DNA from: Bolinopsis microptera
Lineage: Eukaryota > Ctenophora > Tentaculata > Lobata > Bolinopsidae
Assembly: GCF_026151205.1 (NCBI RefSeq)
Contig: NC_087084.1
Location: forward strand, 13,419,453-13,483,452
Reading direction: 5' to 3'
DNA length: 64,000 bases
The position numbers and the translations under genes are program-made. The notes under the pieces were generated by a model, which saw only the letters and a list, made by a program, of their open reading frames with translations, was not told the DNA's origin and searched no databases. Below are positions 23,101 to 34,033 of the stretch, piece after piece (the first letter of the stretch is position 1; every line of letters starts with the position of its first letter).

Positions 23101-25262
23101 GATTGGGTCAGGGTCAGGGTCAGGGTCAGGGTCAGGGTCAGGGTCAGGGTCAGGGTCAGGGTCAGGGTCAGGGTCAGGGTCAGGGTCAGGGTCAGGGTCA
23201 GGGTCAGGGTCAGGGTCAGGGTCAGGGTCAGGGTCAGGGTCAGGGTCAGGGTCAGGCCTCAGGCCTCAGGGTCAGGCCTCAGGGTCAGGGTCAGGGTCAG
23301 GGTCAGGCCTCAGGGTCAGGCCTCAGGGTCAGGCCTCAGGGTCAGGCCTCAGGGTCAGGGTCAGGGTCAGGGTCAGGGTCAGGGTCAGGCCTCAGGGTCA
23401 GGGTCAGGGTCAGGGTCAGGGTCAGGTTCAGGTTCAGGGTCAGGGTCAGGGTCAGGGTCAGGGTCAGGGTCAGGGTCAGGGTCAGGCCTCAGGGTCAGGG
23501 TCAGGGTCAGGCCTCAGGGTCAGGCCTCAGGGTCAGGCCTCAGGGTCAGGCCTCAGGGTCAGGCCTCAGGGTCAGGCCTCAGGGTCAGGGTCAGGGTCAG
23601 GGTCAGGGTCAGGTTCAGGGTCAGGGTCAGGGTCAGGGTCAGGGTCAGGGTCAGGGTCAGGGTCAGGGTCAGGGTCAGGGTCAGGGTCAGGGTCAGGGTC
23701 AGGGTCAGGGTCAGGGTCAGGCCTCAGGGTCAGGGTCAGGGTCAGGGTCAGGGTCAGGGTCAGGGTCAGGGTCAGGGTCAGGGTCAGGGTCAGGGTCAGG
23801 GTCAGGGTCAGGGTCAGGGTCAGGGTCAGGGTCAGGGTCAGGGTCAGGGTCAGGCCTCAGGCCTCAGGGTCAGGCCTCAGGGTCAGGCCTCAGGGTCAGG
23901 CCTCAGGGTCAGGCCTCAGGGTCAGGCCTCAGGGTCAGGCCTCAGGGTCAGGGTCAGGGTCAGGGTCAGGGTCAGGTTCAGGGTCAGGGTCAGGGTCAGG
24001 GTCAGGGTCAGGGTCAGGGTCAGGGTCAGGGTCAGGGTCAGGGTCAGGGTCAGGGTCAGGCCTCAGGGTCAGGGTCAGGGTCAGGGTCAGGGTCAGGGTC
24101 AGGGTCAGGGTCAGGCCTCAGGGTCAGGGTCAGGGTCAGGGTCAGGGTCAGGGTCAGGGTCAGGGTCAGGGTCAGGGTCAGGGTCAGGGTCAGGGTCAGG
24201 GTCAGGGTCAGGGTCAGGGTCAGGGTCAGGGTCAGGGTCAGGGTCAGGGTCAGGGTCAGGGTCAGGGTCAGGGTCAGGGTCAGGCCTCAGGCCTCAGGGT
24301 CAGGCCTCAGGGTCAGGCCTCAGGGTCAGGCCTCAGGGTCAGGCCTCAGGGTCAGGCCTCAGGGTCAGGCCTCAGGGTCAGGCCTCAAGGTCAGGCCTCA
24401 GGGTCAGGGTCAGGGTCAGGGTCAGGGTCAGGGTCAGGGTCAGGGTCAGGGTCAGGGTCAGGGTCAGGGTCAGGGTCAGGGTCAGGGTCAGGGTCAGGGT
24501 CAGGGTCAGGGTCAGGGTCAGGGTCAGGGTCAGGGTCAGGGTCAGGGTCAGGCCTCAGGGTCAGGGTCAGGGTCAGGGTCAGGGTCAGGGTCAGGGTCAG
24601 GGTCAGGGTCAGGGTCAGGGTCAGGGTCAGGGTCAGGGTCAGTAAAGGGTCAGGGTCAGTAAAGGGTCAGGGTCAGTAAAGGGTCAGGGTCAGTAAAGGG
24701 TCAGGGTCAGTAAAGGGTTAGGGTTAGGGTTAGGGTTAGGGTTAGGGTTAGGGTTAGGGTTAGGGTCAGGGTCAGGGTCAGGGTCAGGCCTCAGGCCTCA
24801 GGGTCAGGCCTCAGGGTCAGGCCTCAGGGTCAGGCCTCAGGGTCAGGCCTCAGGGTCAGGCCTCAAGGTCAGGCCTCAGGGTCAGGGTCAGGGTCAGGGT
24901 CAGGGTCAGGGTCAGGGTCAGGGTCAGGGTCAGGGTCAGGGTCAGGGTCAGGGTCAGGGTCAGGGTCAGGGTCAGGGTCAGGGTCAGGGTCAGGCCTCAG
25001 GGTCAGGGTCAGGGTCAGGGTCAGGGTCAGGGTCAGGGTCAGGGTCAGGGTCAGGGTCAGGGTCAGGGTCAGGGTCAGGGTCAGGGTCAGGGTCAGGGTC
25101 AGGGTCAGGGTCAGGGTCAGGGTCAGGGTCAGGGTCAGGGTCAGGGTCAGGGTCAGGGTCAGTAAAGGGTCAGGGTCAGGGTCAGGGTCAGTAAAGGGTC
25201 AGGGTCAGTAAAGGGTCAGGGTCAGTAAAGGGTCAGGGTCAGTAAAGGGTCAGGGTCAGTAA
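23101..25262 (+). repeat. GGGTCA hexamer array with GGCCTCA higher-order blocks
   Basis: About 2.1 kb of GGGTCA. Blocks of (GGCCTCAGGGTCA) alternate with pure hexamer, and the landmark TCAGGCCTCAGGCCTCAGG recurs at about 23252, 23852, 24283 and 24787, so the array grew by duplicating blocks of 430-600 bases. A GTAAAG variant appears at 24640-24713 and 25160-25262. All three forward frames are open for about 520 codons only because the repeat has no stop; these are not genes. Confidence 0.95.
24715..24767 (+). repeat. interstitial telomere-type array (GGGTTA), short
   Basis: About eight GGGTTA units embedded between GGGTCA blocks. Confidence 0.9.
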
Positions 25263-25263
25263 A

Positions 25264-25450
25264 GGGTTAGGGTTAGGGTTAGGGTTAGGGTTAGGGTTAG
25301 GGTTAGGGTTAGGGTTAAGGTTAGGGTTAGGGTTAAGGTTAGGGTTAGGGTTAGGGTTAGGGTTAGGGTTAGGGTTAGGGTTAGGGTTAGGGTTAGGGTT
25401 AGGGTTAGGGTTAGGGTTAGGGTTAGGATAAGGGTTAGGGTTAGGGTTAA
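25264..25450 (+). repeat. interstitial telomere-type array (GGGTTA), long
   Basis: About 31 GGGTTA units with two GGGTTAA-type slips and one GGATAA, next to the right inverted terminus of the element. The orientation gives TTAGGG on the plus strand. Confidence 0.92.
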
Positions 25451-25756
25451 TTGTATTAAATTATATTGTCGGGGGGCTAATTGTCGGGGGTCAATTGTCG
25501 GGGGGATAATTGTTGGGGGGTCAATTGTCGGGGGAAAATTGTCGGGGGGTCAATTGTCGGGGGGTCAATTGTTGCCCACCCGTTTAAATACTATCTGCAG
25601 CTAATGTACATGATTCTAAAACTAATATAAATAATTCTAAAACTCAAATTAAAGTCTTTCGGTCTAATATAGTATTGCTCAATGAGATGGTGTGGAAATC
25701 GCTCATAAAACATTAGTAATGTTTGTGCCTACTATTAAAAGCCAGGGAGTGTTTTA

Positions 25757-27053
25757 GATGAGATTTGTAGTGAAATCAACAAGAAAATGTACGAGGAAAT
25801 TCAATCTTGCAATTTGATGAACAAGAGATCAGTAACGAAAGAGAAACCATGCGAATGCTTGGAAACTGTTTGTTGTATATTGGACCAGTTCAGTATCACC
25901 TGGCTAAGGAAGGCGATACCTCTTGCAGAAGAAATTGACAAGTTGAAAAGTGAGAAGATTTCAGATCAGAGTATTATCATCGATCTTCAGAATAAGGCTA
26001 TTGAAAGAAGCAACAAACAGCTCAAATCAATGCAGAATACCGTGCAAACGGAGATGAAAAGCTACTCTTCAGTCGTTAGAAAAAGCATCAATCCTGCTTT
26101 CGCCCCGAAGAAGATCCACGCTGCAGTTAAAAAAGTAGAAAACCAGATTGAGTGAAGCAAGAACGTAATCATTTATGGTCTATCAGAATCAGAGAACGAG
26201 CAACTGCTGAGTAATGATTTGATTTGATTTGATTTGAAACTTTTACAAATAGTACATTATACAATACAGCAAAGAGAATTAAAAATATACGACATTATTA
26301 TCATGAGGCATTTGTAGGGTAAAAGTTGTAGTCCATATTGTATAAATACTAAAAGCATGGTTAAGTGGTACAAGTTCTGGGGGTATACGTATTACAAGTA
26401 ATAGTTCTACTCCCAGACTCACTAACACCACCTCCATCTAAACACACAAAATGTATCTAAAACACGCAAATTTAGAATTATCAAAATAAATACATAATGC
26501 ATCCATGACCTGACTCATAATGCGCCAAAAATTGCGCGCGTATCATCACACAGCGATTAAAAGCAAGATTACAGTCGGATATAAAGTTCGCGTAATCCAG
26601 TTAAGTATATTAACTGAGGACTGCACCAGGGTCAAATCATGGTGACAGAACGTAAATGTTATTTAATCATTAATATTATTTAATAGATTTCTTTTTATAT
26701 TATAGTTGTTAATAGTTGTTAATAGTTGTTTATAGTTGTTAATGTTGAGGAGGTTCTGAATGAAATTAGTGAGAAGCCTTTAGTCAGGGACTGCTGCTGT
26801 ATTGGAGCTCCGAAAGAAAATGTATCCAGACCAGTAAAGTTCACATTGAGCAGTTCTGACCATGCAACACCAGAGATCAGAAACACCAGTACACTACGCT
26901 CAAAGGAGGGGAACAGCTCAGTTTACATCTGCCCTGATAGGACTGCCACGGAATGAAAAGCTTATAAAAAGCTTGTAGAAGAACTGAGACTGAAACGAAC
27001 TACAGAGCCTGACAAGTTTCATAGTATTAGGAACAATAAGATAGTCAGCTTGT
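25757..27053 (+). pseudogene. LINE ORF1-like protein, broken
   Basis: The frame from about 25757 (first ATG 25787) encodes a coiled-coil-like segment (KLKSEKISDQSIIIDLQNKA) and then, after an in-frame TGA at 26153-26155, SKNVIIYGLSESENEQLLSN. The same protein resumes at about 26736: VEEVLNEISEKP, RPVKFTLSSSD, VYICPDRTATE, then after another stop KAYKKLVEELRLK and HSIRNNKIV. The order coiled coil - (S/R)KN(V/I)IIYGL - RPVK(V/F) - (Y)ISPDRT - IRNNKIV matches an ORF1 type associated with invertebrate LINEs. Two stops and a 520-base insertion make it dead. Confidence 0.65.
26216..26735 (-). mobile_element. ~520-bp insertion inside the LINE ORF1
   Basis: The ORF1 reading ...LLSN|VEEVL... is interrupted here. 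The left edge is GATTTGATTTGATTTG, which on the minus strand would be a CAAATC-type 3' tail of a LINE or SINE. The right edge is a GTTGTTAATA repeat. TAATG occurs at both junctions and may be the target duplication. Confidence 0.55.
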
Positions 27054-27217
27054 AGAGAGTATAACTAGAGGCGAGACTGGCTAAAATTATTATTCCTACT
27101 TATCTAAATTTAAACATTATTATTGATTTTGATCTTGAAGGGACCATAATTTTTGAGGCCATTACTTGCCAATGATGTCAATGTTTATTTCAGGATTACC
27201 ACTTTTGGAACTCAATA

Positions 27218-27252
27218 AATGTATCCTTGTATCCTTGTATCCTTGTATCCTA
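27218..27252 (+). repeat. TGTATCCT microsatellite, probable LINE 3' tail
   Basis: Four copies of a TATCCTTG-type 9-mer follow ACTCAATAAA. This is the usual ending of a LINE and plausibly the end of the element whose ORF1 lies upstream. Confidence 0.55.
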
Positions 27253-27339
27253 TCAGGTCCAGTTACTACAAAATGCCGTAGCCAAAGCTGTTGATAGGCA
27301 ATATAAACATTACCATCTTGAGGATGAACTGATCAATCT

Positions 27340-27500
27340 TTACTGGTTGGATAATGGATATAGAGAAGAGGATTGAATTCAAAATCTCACTACAAAATCT
27401 CACAAATCCATACTAGGATTGGCTCCAACTTATCTGCAAGATATGTTCGGATTTATGTTTGGTGTAGGTAGCCTCTCTGTAGTAGCTTCTAAGATGTACA
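27340..27500 (+). pseudogene. LINE reverse transcriptase C-terminal fragment
   Basis: Reads DIEKRIEFKIS, then SHKSILGLAPTYLQDMFGF. This matches the RT tail pattern LHWLPV..RI.FKI....YK.L.GLAP.YL.D. There is a small duplication (AAAATCTCAC twice) and no complete frame. Confidence 0.6.
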
Positions 27501-28761
27501 ATCAATTTGCTAATTCTTTGAAATCATTAAAGCTCTTCTAAAAACTTTGTCGAAAAACTATTCAAGTCATATTTGGTGAAAGACCTTCAATTTAAAAAAT
27601 ATAACCTCATCGAATATTTTGAAATGGCCACAACCCATTTAAATATTTTAGTTTCTCTTATTCCGTCACATCTTACTATACATTTCTAACAAAGTAATCG
27701 TATAGTATCAATTAAACCAATTCAGTATCAACAAACCACGATAAACTATGTAGAAGATAAGAGGTATGTCACAAATAGAGCCGACTCTAGAGGAAAAAGC
27801 ATATGATAAAAACGATAGGAAATAGTATGAATGGGTACTCCACATCAAAGAGAATACATGAAAACATAGTTAGTAATCAAATTACACATCAAAAAGATAA
27901 CCAAATAGGGTGAAAAGGAGTTTCGAAATGCGACAATAATACTGAAAAACAACCTAGGTATTATTGTGAAAATATGACATTATTTGCTTTAGCGCTCGAT
28001 TTTCATACCACGGTGTAAATATTCGAAAATATGCGCGGCGCACCTAAAATTTTGGTTCCATTAAACATGAATTTTTTGGTCAAAATTATATTAAATATAC
28101 TTTAATTAATTGTTATTACAAGATATAAGTTTAAAAATTTTCAAAATATAGCATATAAGTACCAAAAATAAATTGCGCGCAAAAAAGTCAAAATTTTTAC
28201 CACTTTTTTGGATTTTTACCTCAGAACAAATAGAGGGATTTGTTTTATTTTTACACAATCTTGTGCGGCTGTCTTTTAGCTATCTTCATGCAAGTTTTGC
28301 CGACATACCAACAAAATTAACTTGCTCAAAATATCAAAAAACATGGTTTTTTGGCCTATTTTTGGCCCAAAAATCGGTTTTTTGCAATTTTACCCCAGAA
28401 CAATCAGTCCAATCATTTTAAAACCACTTTCAATCGATTCTACGGTCAAAAATACGTCTAGTAAGGTGTATCTGGGGTCCCTAGCGTATCGAGCAGACAA
28501 TGCCCGTAAGAGCCTCTACTATTACTACATTGTTAGTTATTAGAATTGTAGGCTTAACGGAGAAATAAAAGAGTAACGTGGTAACTCTTACTTCGTATTG
28601 TAGATCTAGATTGTAGTTTATGCTAGTTAAGTATTTAGCTAATTAGTGATTCACTCCCGGCGCGAGAACAAAGCGCCAGGAAAATAAGACAATTTTTCGC
28701 GCGAACTTGTAAATTTACTTACGCCGCGCAGAGGTGTTCCTTCATGGTGTATCCATAATAT
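27501..28761. other. gene-free stretch
   Basis: AT-rich, no supported gene. It contains the right half of the 22-bp inverted pair (28501-28522) and the segment 28762-28797 shared with the double-hairpin repeat lies at its right border. Confidence 0.5.
28501..28522 (-). repeat. 22-bp inverted repeat, right partner
   Basis: Perfect reverse complement of 18452-18473, ending AGAGCCTCTACTAT. Confidence 0.55.
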
Positions 28762-28796
28762 CTCTGATATTTGGATACGAAACATGTATCAAGTAT

Positions 28797-31778
28797 TGAG
28801 GTATGTGCTGTACTTGGCGGGCTATGTTTCAATATATAATATAATCAGAGATTAGTATATACATTCTACTCTGAGTCATTGAGTAAATATTCCTGTTATG
28901 TTGGAACACACAGGGGAATACCAAAATATTAAACTATTAAAACATAACCCTGAGCAAAATTAATTGTAGTTGTAGTTGTACACCTAATATGATCAATAAA
29001 ACTAACTTATAGTTTATTTTTACGGACATAAGTTAATAGTTGCAGATGCTACAAGTTAAACCCTAGCGTTTATTTTAATTTCCGCTCAAAATTATGCCGG
29101 CCGTTATTATGTCCGGTGGCGGTACGGGTAAAATAACGTCCGATGAGCTATGTTTTAAAAATAACCTTTAGAACTAAAAGCAAGTGTAAAGTGTGAAGTG
29201 ACCGTTGATAAGTTCAACATGGTACGCTTCTTACAATTATTACTCTTAACTTTACTGTTAGTAATATAGTATGTAACAAACATACAGTTAAAAGTTACAC
29301 AGTATTAGTATTACTCCGATGTACGCGGAGTTTGGGAGAAACAAACATACAGTTAAAAGTTACACAGTATTAGTATTACTCCGATGTACGCGGAGTTTGG
29401 GATGAACAAACATACAGTTAAAAGTTACACAGTATTAGTATTACTATTAATCCGATGTACGCGGAGTTTGTGAGAAAGGAAAAAGCCACGGTAAATCGGG
29501 GTTTTGATTGTTTACATTATGTATGTTTTCAGTTATGCACTAACGCTATAACGCTAACGCTGACGTTGACGCTAACGATAGCGTTTAGCTTTAGCGTCAG
29601 TGTCAGCATAAGCGTCAGCGTAAGCGTTAGCGTTAACGTTTAGCGTTAATGTCAGCGTTAGCGTTAGCGTTAGCGTTTAGCGTTAATGTCAGCGTTAGCG
29701 TTAGCGTTAGCGTAAGCGTCAGCGTTAGCGCGAGCTAACGTTAACGCTAAACGCTAACGTTAACGCTAACGCTAACGCTGGCGCTAACGATAACGTTGAC
29801 GCTAACGTTGATGCTGACGCTAACGTTAACGCTAACGTTAACGCTAACGTTAACGCTGACGCTAACGCTAACGCTAATGCTGACGCTAACGCTGGCGCTA
29901 ACGATAACGTTGACGCTAACGTTGATGCTGACGCTAACGTTAACGCTAACGTTAACGCTGACGCTAAAGCTAACGCTAATGCTGACGCTAACGTTGACGC
30001 TAACGTTGATGCTGACGCTAACGTTAACGCCAACCCTAACGCTGACGCTAACACTGACGCTAACGGTGACACTAACGCTGACACTAACGCTGACGCTAAC
30101 GCTGACGCTAACGGTCACGCTAACGCTGAAGTTAACGCTGACGCTAACGCTGACGCTAACGCTGACGCTAATGCTGACGCTAACGTTGACGCTAACGCTG
30201 AAGCGTTATCGTCAGCATTAGCGTCAGCGTTAGCGTCAGCGTTAGTGTCAGCGTTAGCGTCAGCGTTAGTGTCAGCGTTAGCGTCAGCGTTAGGGTTGGC
30301 GTTAACGTTAGCGTCAGCATCAACGTTAGCGTCACCGTTAGCGTCAGCATTAGCGTTAGCGTCAGCGTTAACGTTAGCGTCAGCATCAACGTTAGCGTCA
30401 ACGTTATCGTTAGCGCCAGCGTTAGCGTCAGCATTAGCGTTAGCGTTAGCGTTAGCGTTAGCGTTAGCGTTAGCGTCAGCGTTAACGTTAGCGTCAGCAT
30501 CAACGTTAGCGTCAACGTTATCGTTAGCGCCAGCGTTAGCGTTAACGTTAGCGTTTAGCGTTAACGTTAGCTCGCGCTAACGCTGACGCTTACGCTAACG
30601 CTAACGCTGACATTAACGCTAAACGTTAACGCTAACGCTAAACGTTAACGCTGACGCTGACGCTAACGCTAACGATAACGCTTACGTTGACACTGACGCT
30701 GACGCTAACGTTAAGGCTGACACTAACATTAACGTTGACGCTAACGTTGATGCTGACGCTAACGCTAATGCTAACGCTAACGTTAACGTTAACGTTAACG
30801 CTAACGCTAACGTTAACACTAACGCTAACGCTGACGCTAACGCTGACGCTAACGTTGACACTAACGTTGACGCTAACATTGGCGCTGACGTTGACGCTAG
30901 CATTGGCGCTGACGCTAACGTTAACACTGACGCTGACGATAACGTTGAAGCTAACGTTGATGCTGACGCTAACGTTAACGCTAACGCTTACGCTGACGCT
31001 TATGCTGACGCTAACACTGACGCTGACGCTAAAGCTAAACGCTATCGTTAGCGTTATCGTTAGCGTCAACGTCAGCGTTAGCGTTATAGCGTTAGTGCAT
31101 AACTGAAAACATACATAATGTAAACAATCAAAACCCCGATTTACCGTGGCTTTTTCCTTTCTCACAAACTCCGCGTACATCGGATTAATAGTAATACTAA
31201 TACTGTGTAACTTTTAACTGTATGTTTGTTCATCCCAAACTCTGCGTACATCGGAGTAATACTAATACTGTGTAACTTTTAACTGTATGTTTGTTACATA
31301 CTATATTACTAACAGTAAAGTTAAGAGTAATAATTGTAAGAAGCGTACCATGTTGAACTTATCAACGGTCACTTCACACTTTACACTTGCTTTTAGTTCT
31401 AAAGGTTATTTTTAAAACATAGCTCATCGGACGTTATTTTACCCGTACCGCCACCGGACATAATGTGAACGGCCGGCATAATTTTGAGCGGAAATTAAAA
31501 TAAACGCTAGGGTTTAACTTGTAGCATCTGCAACTATTAACTTATGTCCGTAAAAATAAACTATAAGTTAGTTTTATTGATCATATTAGGTGTACAACTA
31601 CAACTACAATTAATTTTGCTCAGGGTTATGTTTTAATAGTTTAATATTTTGGTATTCCCCTGTGTGTTCCAACATAACAGGAATATTTACTCAATGACTC
31701 AGAGTAGAATGTATATACTAATCTCTGATATTATATATTGAAACATAGCCCGCCAAGTACAGCACATACCTCAATACA
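28797..31778. mobile_element. 3-kb foldback palindrome built on GTTAGC hexamers
   Basis: The outer ends GTATTGAGGTATGTGCTG (28797) and CAGCACATACCTCAATAC (31778) begin long arms that stay inverted repeats of each other almost perfectly inward to about 29550 and 31090. Each arm carries a roughly 65-base unit with ACTCCGATGTACGCGGAG, three times on the left and two on the right. The centre is a GTTAGC/GTCAGC hexamer satellite that switches strand several times. No transposase is encoded. The structure matches Foldback (Galileo-like) elements; a clear target-site duplication was not found. Confidence 0.75.
29555..31090. repeat. strand-switching GTTAGC satellite
   Basis: Hexamer repeats of GTTAGC, GTCAGC and GTTAAC. 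The reading direction flips at about 29735, 30205, 30577 and 31045, each flip being a local palindrome (for example GTTAGCGCGAGCTAACG and GTTAGCTCGCGCTAACG). Long open frames of LT, SV/NV or AL dipeptides on both strands are artefacts of the repeat. Confidence 0.92.
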
Positions 31779-32122
31779 CATTACGGTGAACGTAACCTGC
31801 AATGCGATCCTGAGGGCTATAATTATGAGAAGGTGTTGTCACGTGATCTCCCTCACATGACTACTATCGAGTCACCATTTAGTATGAATCAGCAATTAAA
31901 CTACTGTGCTTACATATTATGCAGAATGATGGATGAGCACATATAATTGCCTGCTTCATAGTTTGTTCACCCAATCTATTCACCCAATGTTATTGTTACT
32001 ATCAAAGCTGTGTTAGGACCATTTTCAAAAATATTTCGCCATCTATACTGTCACAATGTAAGTTTTACAATGGTACAACCTCCATAAAAATCTAAAATAA
32101 TCGGATAAAACCAACCACACTA
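31779..32122 (-). repeat. dispersed repeat, copy 2 (inverted copy of 9.9-10.3 kb)
   Basis: Reverse complement of 9912-10260. It abuts the right end of the foldback palindrome, which seems to have landed where copy 1 continues into the double-hairpin core. Confidence 0.85.
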
Positions 32123-33534
32123 CAGTGGTTAACCGTCTTTACTGAAAAATACTTATCCATGGTTGGCATAGAATATTGAATTTTTATTGAATAATGGTCA
32201 TATTGAATAAAATATTCAATATTGGTTGCATAGATTGCATATTCGCATTTGTTGGACAAATATTTTTGTTAAATTTTTCAAACAGTATACAAAAAATGTC
32301 ACAATGACCCTATAATATAAAAACAACCCTTCAAAAACTCAATATTTTAAAAATCACCTTGGCCTTGCGGGTCCAATTTCAAATCTAAACTTTCTACATT
32401 GACAAAGTTCTTTCTCGCCCCTCTGTCTCCCTCAAATATTGACTTTCAACTTTATTTTTATGTTTTAGTCCTACTACATTGTACATACATTTTTGACGGC
32501 TGACGATGGTAAGTCGCTACGTTTAATTCGGGACTTTTATAGTCTTAAGTCTTGGAGCTCAAAATGTCTCGTGCTGTGGGCCGTATAAACGGCGCACACC
32601 ACCGCCCCGCCTTACAGCTTACATTACTTCATGGTTGCAGGGCGGAGCCGGTGCCGTTTGTCTCGGCCTCGAGTGGCGAGTGCTTGCCCATCGAATACAC
32701 GATTGAAACACTAATTATTTATTGGCATTGTACAGTCTCCAAAACGAAGTACGAAGTTACATTAGCTTTGAGCTTTGTTTTGGCGACTGCTTCATGCAGT
32801 AGGTATTTGTTGTTTAGCAGTGTTGAATATTGGAGCAATTATATAATGTATATCTCCATCATAATATAGGCTAGTGTAAACATATATAATCAATAATACA
32901 AACAAATAGTATTAGTAACTCGCTAGATTATAGATGTTATTTAAACACATATGCTTACGTCAATTATTACTAAAATTAATATTCTTTTAGCTTTAATATA
33001 ATTACATGTCACATAATTGATTAGTTGAATGAAACGTGTGCTACAAATGTCTACGCCTCACGCAGAACTGCGTACCGCCTAGTACTTCATGCTTGAGCGG
33101 TACTGCTGTTCACAGAGGCGCGCACTCAATTTAATCACAAATAACGAGCGCGCGGTTTTTGGAATCTCTCCATTATTATATTAATTAGATCGCAGTGCTC
33201 GCGGCCTGTACTGCGTGAACGACAGAAATATTTTTTAAATTATTTTGCTTCTGAAATTTTGGCTCTAGTAATTAAGAAATGCGACATGTAATTGTAAGAT
33301 AACAATTAAATAAATCCTGTGCGCGGCGCCTACAGCTGACCTACGAATTTCTGAACAATTGAAAATTGTGGCTGTGTGCGCGGCGTACTGTATATGTGTT
33401 TGAAATTGAAATTTGAATTTATTTATGAATATAACATTATGAATTGATTGTTTTGTGGTAAATAAAAATTTTTTCTTTCTTAAAAAAATTTTTTTCTTTC
33501 CTTTACATAAGACTGAGGACTCTGTTTGTTTTGT
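32123..33534. other. gene-free stretch
   Basis: AT-rich, no recognisable gene. Open frames of 105 and 135 codons show no family pattern and look random. Confidence 0.5.
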
Positions 33535-33537
33535 CGT

Positions 33538-34033
33538 AATATTGCAGTGTTCGAATATGGAATAAATGTTTTGCTGGAGATCAAGCCCGACTAGATATAT
33601 CAGCAAGATCAGTTTGGAATGCGTTGGAAAGAGCATTTTTTGATGTAAGAGTGTTTCACGCTCCTGCTCCAACCAACGCCGCTAAACCAATTCCTATGAT
33701 GTATTTGGCCCACGAGACTGAGAAGAAAAGAGCATATAATGCAAGGGTCCTAGAAGTGGAAAAAGCTACCTTTACACCTTTAGTTTTCTCCACAACAGGA
33801 GGCATGGGAGTCAAAGCGCAACGCTTGATTAAAAAGCTTGCACAAAAGATGGAATCTCCAACGGGTCAGCGTTATTCAGACTCAGTTACTCGTTGTCTTT
33901 AATACCTCAAAGCTTGCGCTTTGAGGTATTAAAGACAACGGTTATTTCGATAAGGGGGGACAGAGGGCCCAAGTTGCGATATAAACCAGACAATATTGAA
34001 GATTTAGATTTAAATATTGAGCCCTTTGGCTAG
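33538..34033 (+). pseudogene. retroelement C-terminal domain fragment (AFFDVRVF family)
   Basis: The frame reads GDQARLDISARSVWNALERA, FFDVRVFHAPAPTN, then KKRAYNARVLEVEKATFTPL, VFSTTGGMG and GQRYSDSVTR. A shift of frame near 33893 then gives LIPQSLRFEVLKTTVISIRG and a tail to the stop at 34031. The order AFFDVRVFNP - EKKR.YN.RILEVE.GTFTPLVFST.GGMG - L.F.LL(R/K)....IRG is a C-terminal block found in many invertebrate retrotransposon-type proteins. Its exact role is not established to my knowledge. There is one frameshift, and no upstream RT is visible. Confidence 0.6.
33891..33940. repeat. perfect 22-bp palindrome, 6-base spacer
   Basis: Arms CGTTGTCTTTAATACCTCAA(AG) and (CT)TTGAGGTATTAAAGACAACG around CTTGCG. 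It lies inside the retroelement coding fragment, at the frameshift. Confidence 0.9.

Larger units (their letters stand above)
22812..25581. mobile_element. non-autonomous element with 9-bp TSDs, filled with hexamer arrays
   Basis: The direct repeat GTTTAAATA flanks both sides (22803-22811 and 25582-25590). Inside, the ends are inverted: the left reads GCGACAATTGACCCCC and then several GACAATTGACCCCC phrases (22818-23080); the right reads GGGGGTCAATTGTC several times and ends GTCAATTGTTGCCCACCC (25470-25581). A 9-bp duplication with repetitive terminal inverted repeats is the mark of Mutator-like elements. No transposase is encoded. The interior is almost wholly GGGTCA and GGGTTA repeats. Confidence 0.75.

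Noticed and set aside
23068-24679. Three overlapping open frames of about 520 codons (VR, GS and GQ dipeptides) in the hexamer array
   Set aside because: The hexamer contains no stop in any forward frame, so openness is automatic; there is no non-repetitive coding part. Repeat-associated translation cannot be excluded but nothing supports it.
29725-31180. Long open frames with LT, SV and AL dipeptides on both strands
   Set aside because: Same artefact in the GTTAGC satellite.
28797-31778. Target-site duplication for the foldback element
   Set aside because: GTATTGAG and CTCAATAC at the ends are inverted, not direct, so they belong to the palindrome; no convincing direct repeat was found.
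32552-32869. 105-codon plus-strand frame
   Set aside because: No recognisable motif, no splice or start support, AT-rich tail; treated as random.
33265-33672. 135-codon minus-strand frame
   Set aside because: Low-complexity lysine and phenylalanine runs from a T-rich stretch; overlaps the retroelement fragment on the other strand.
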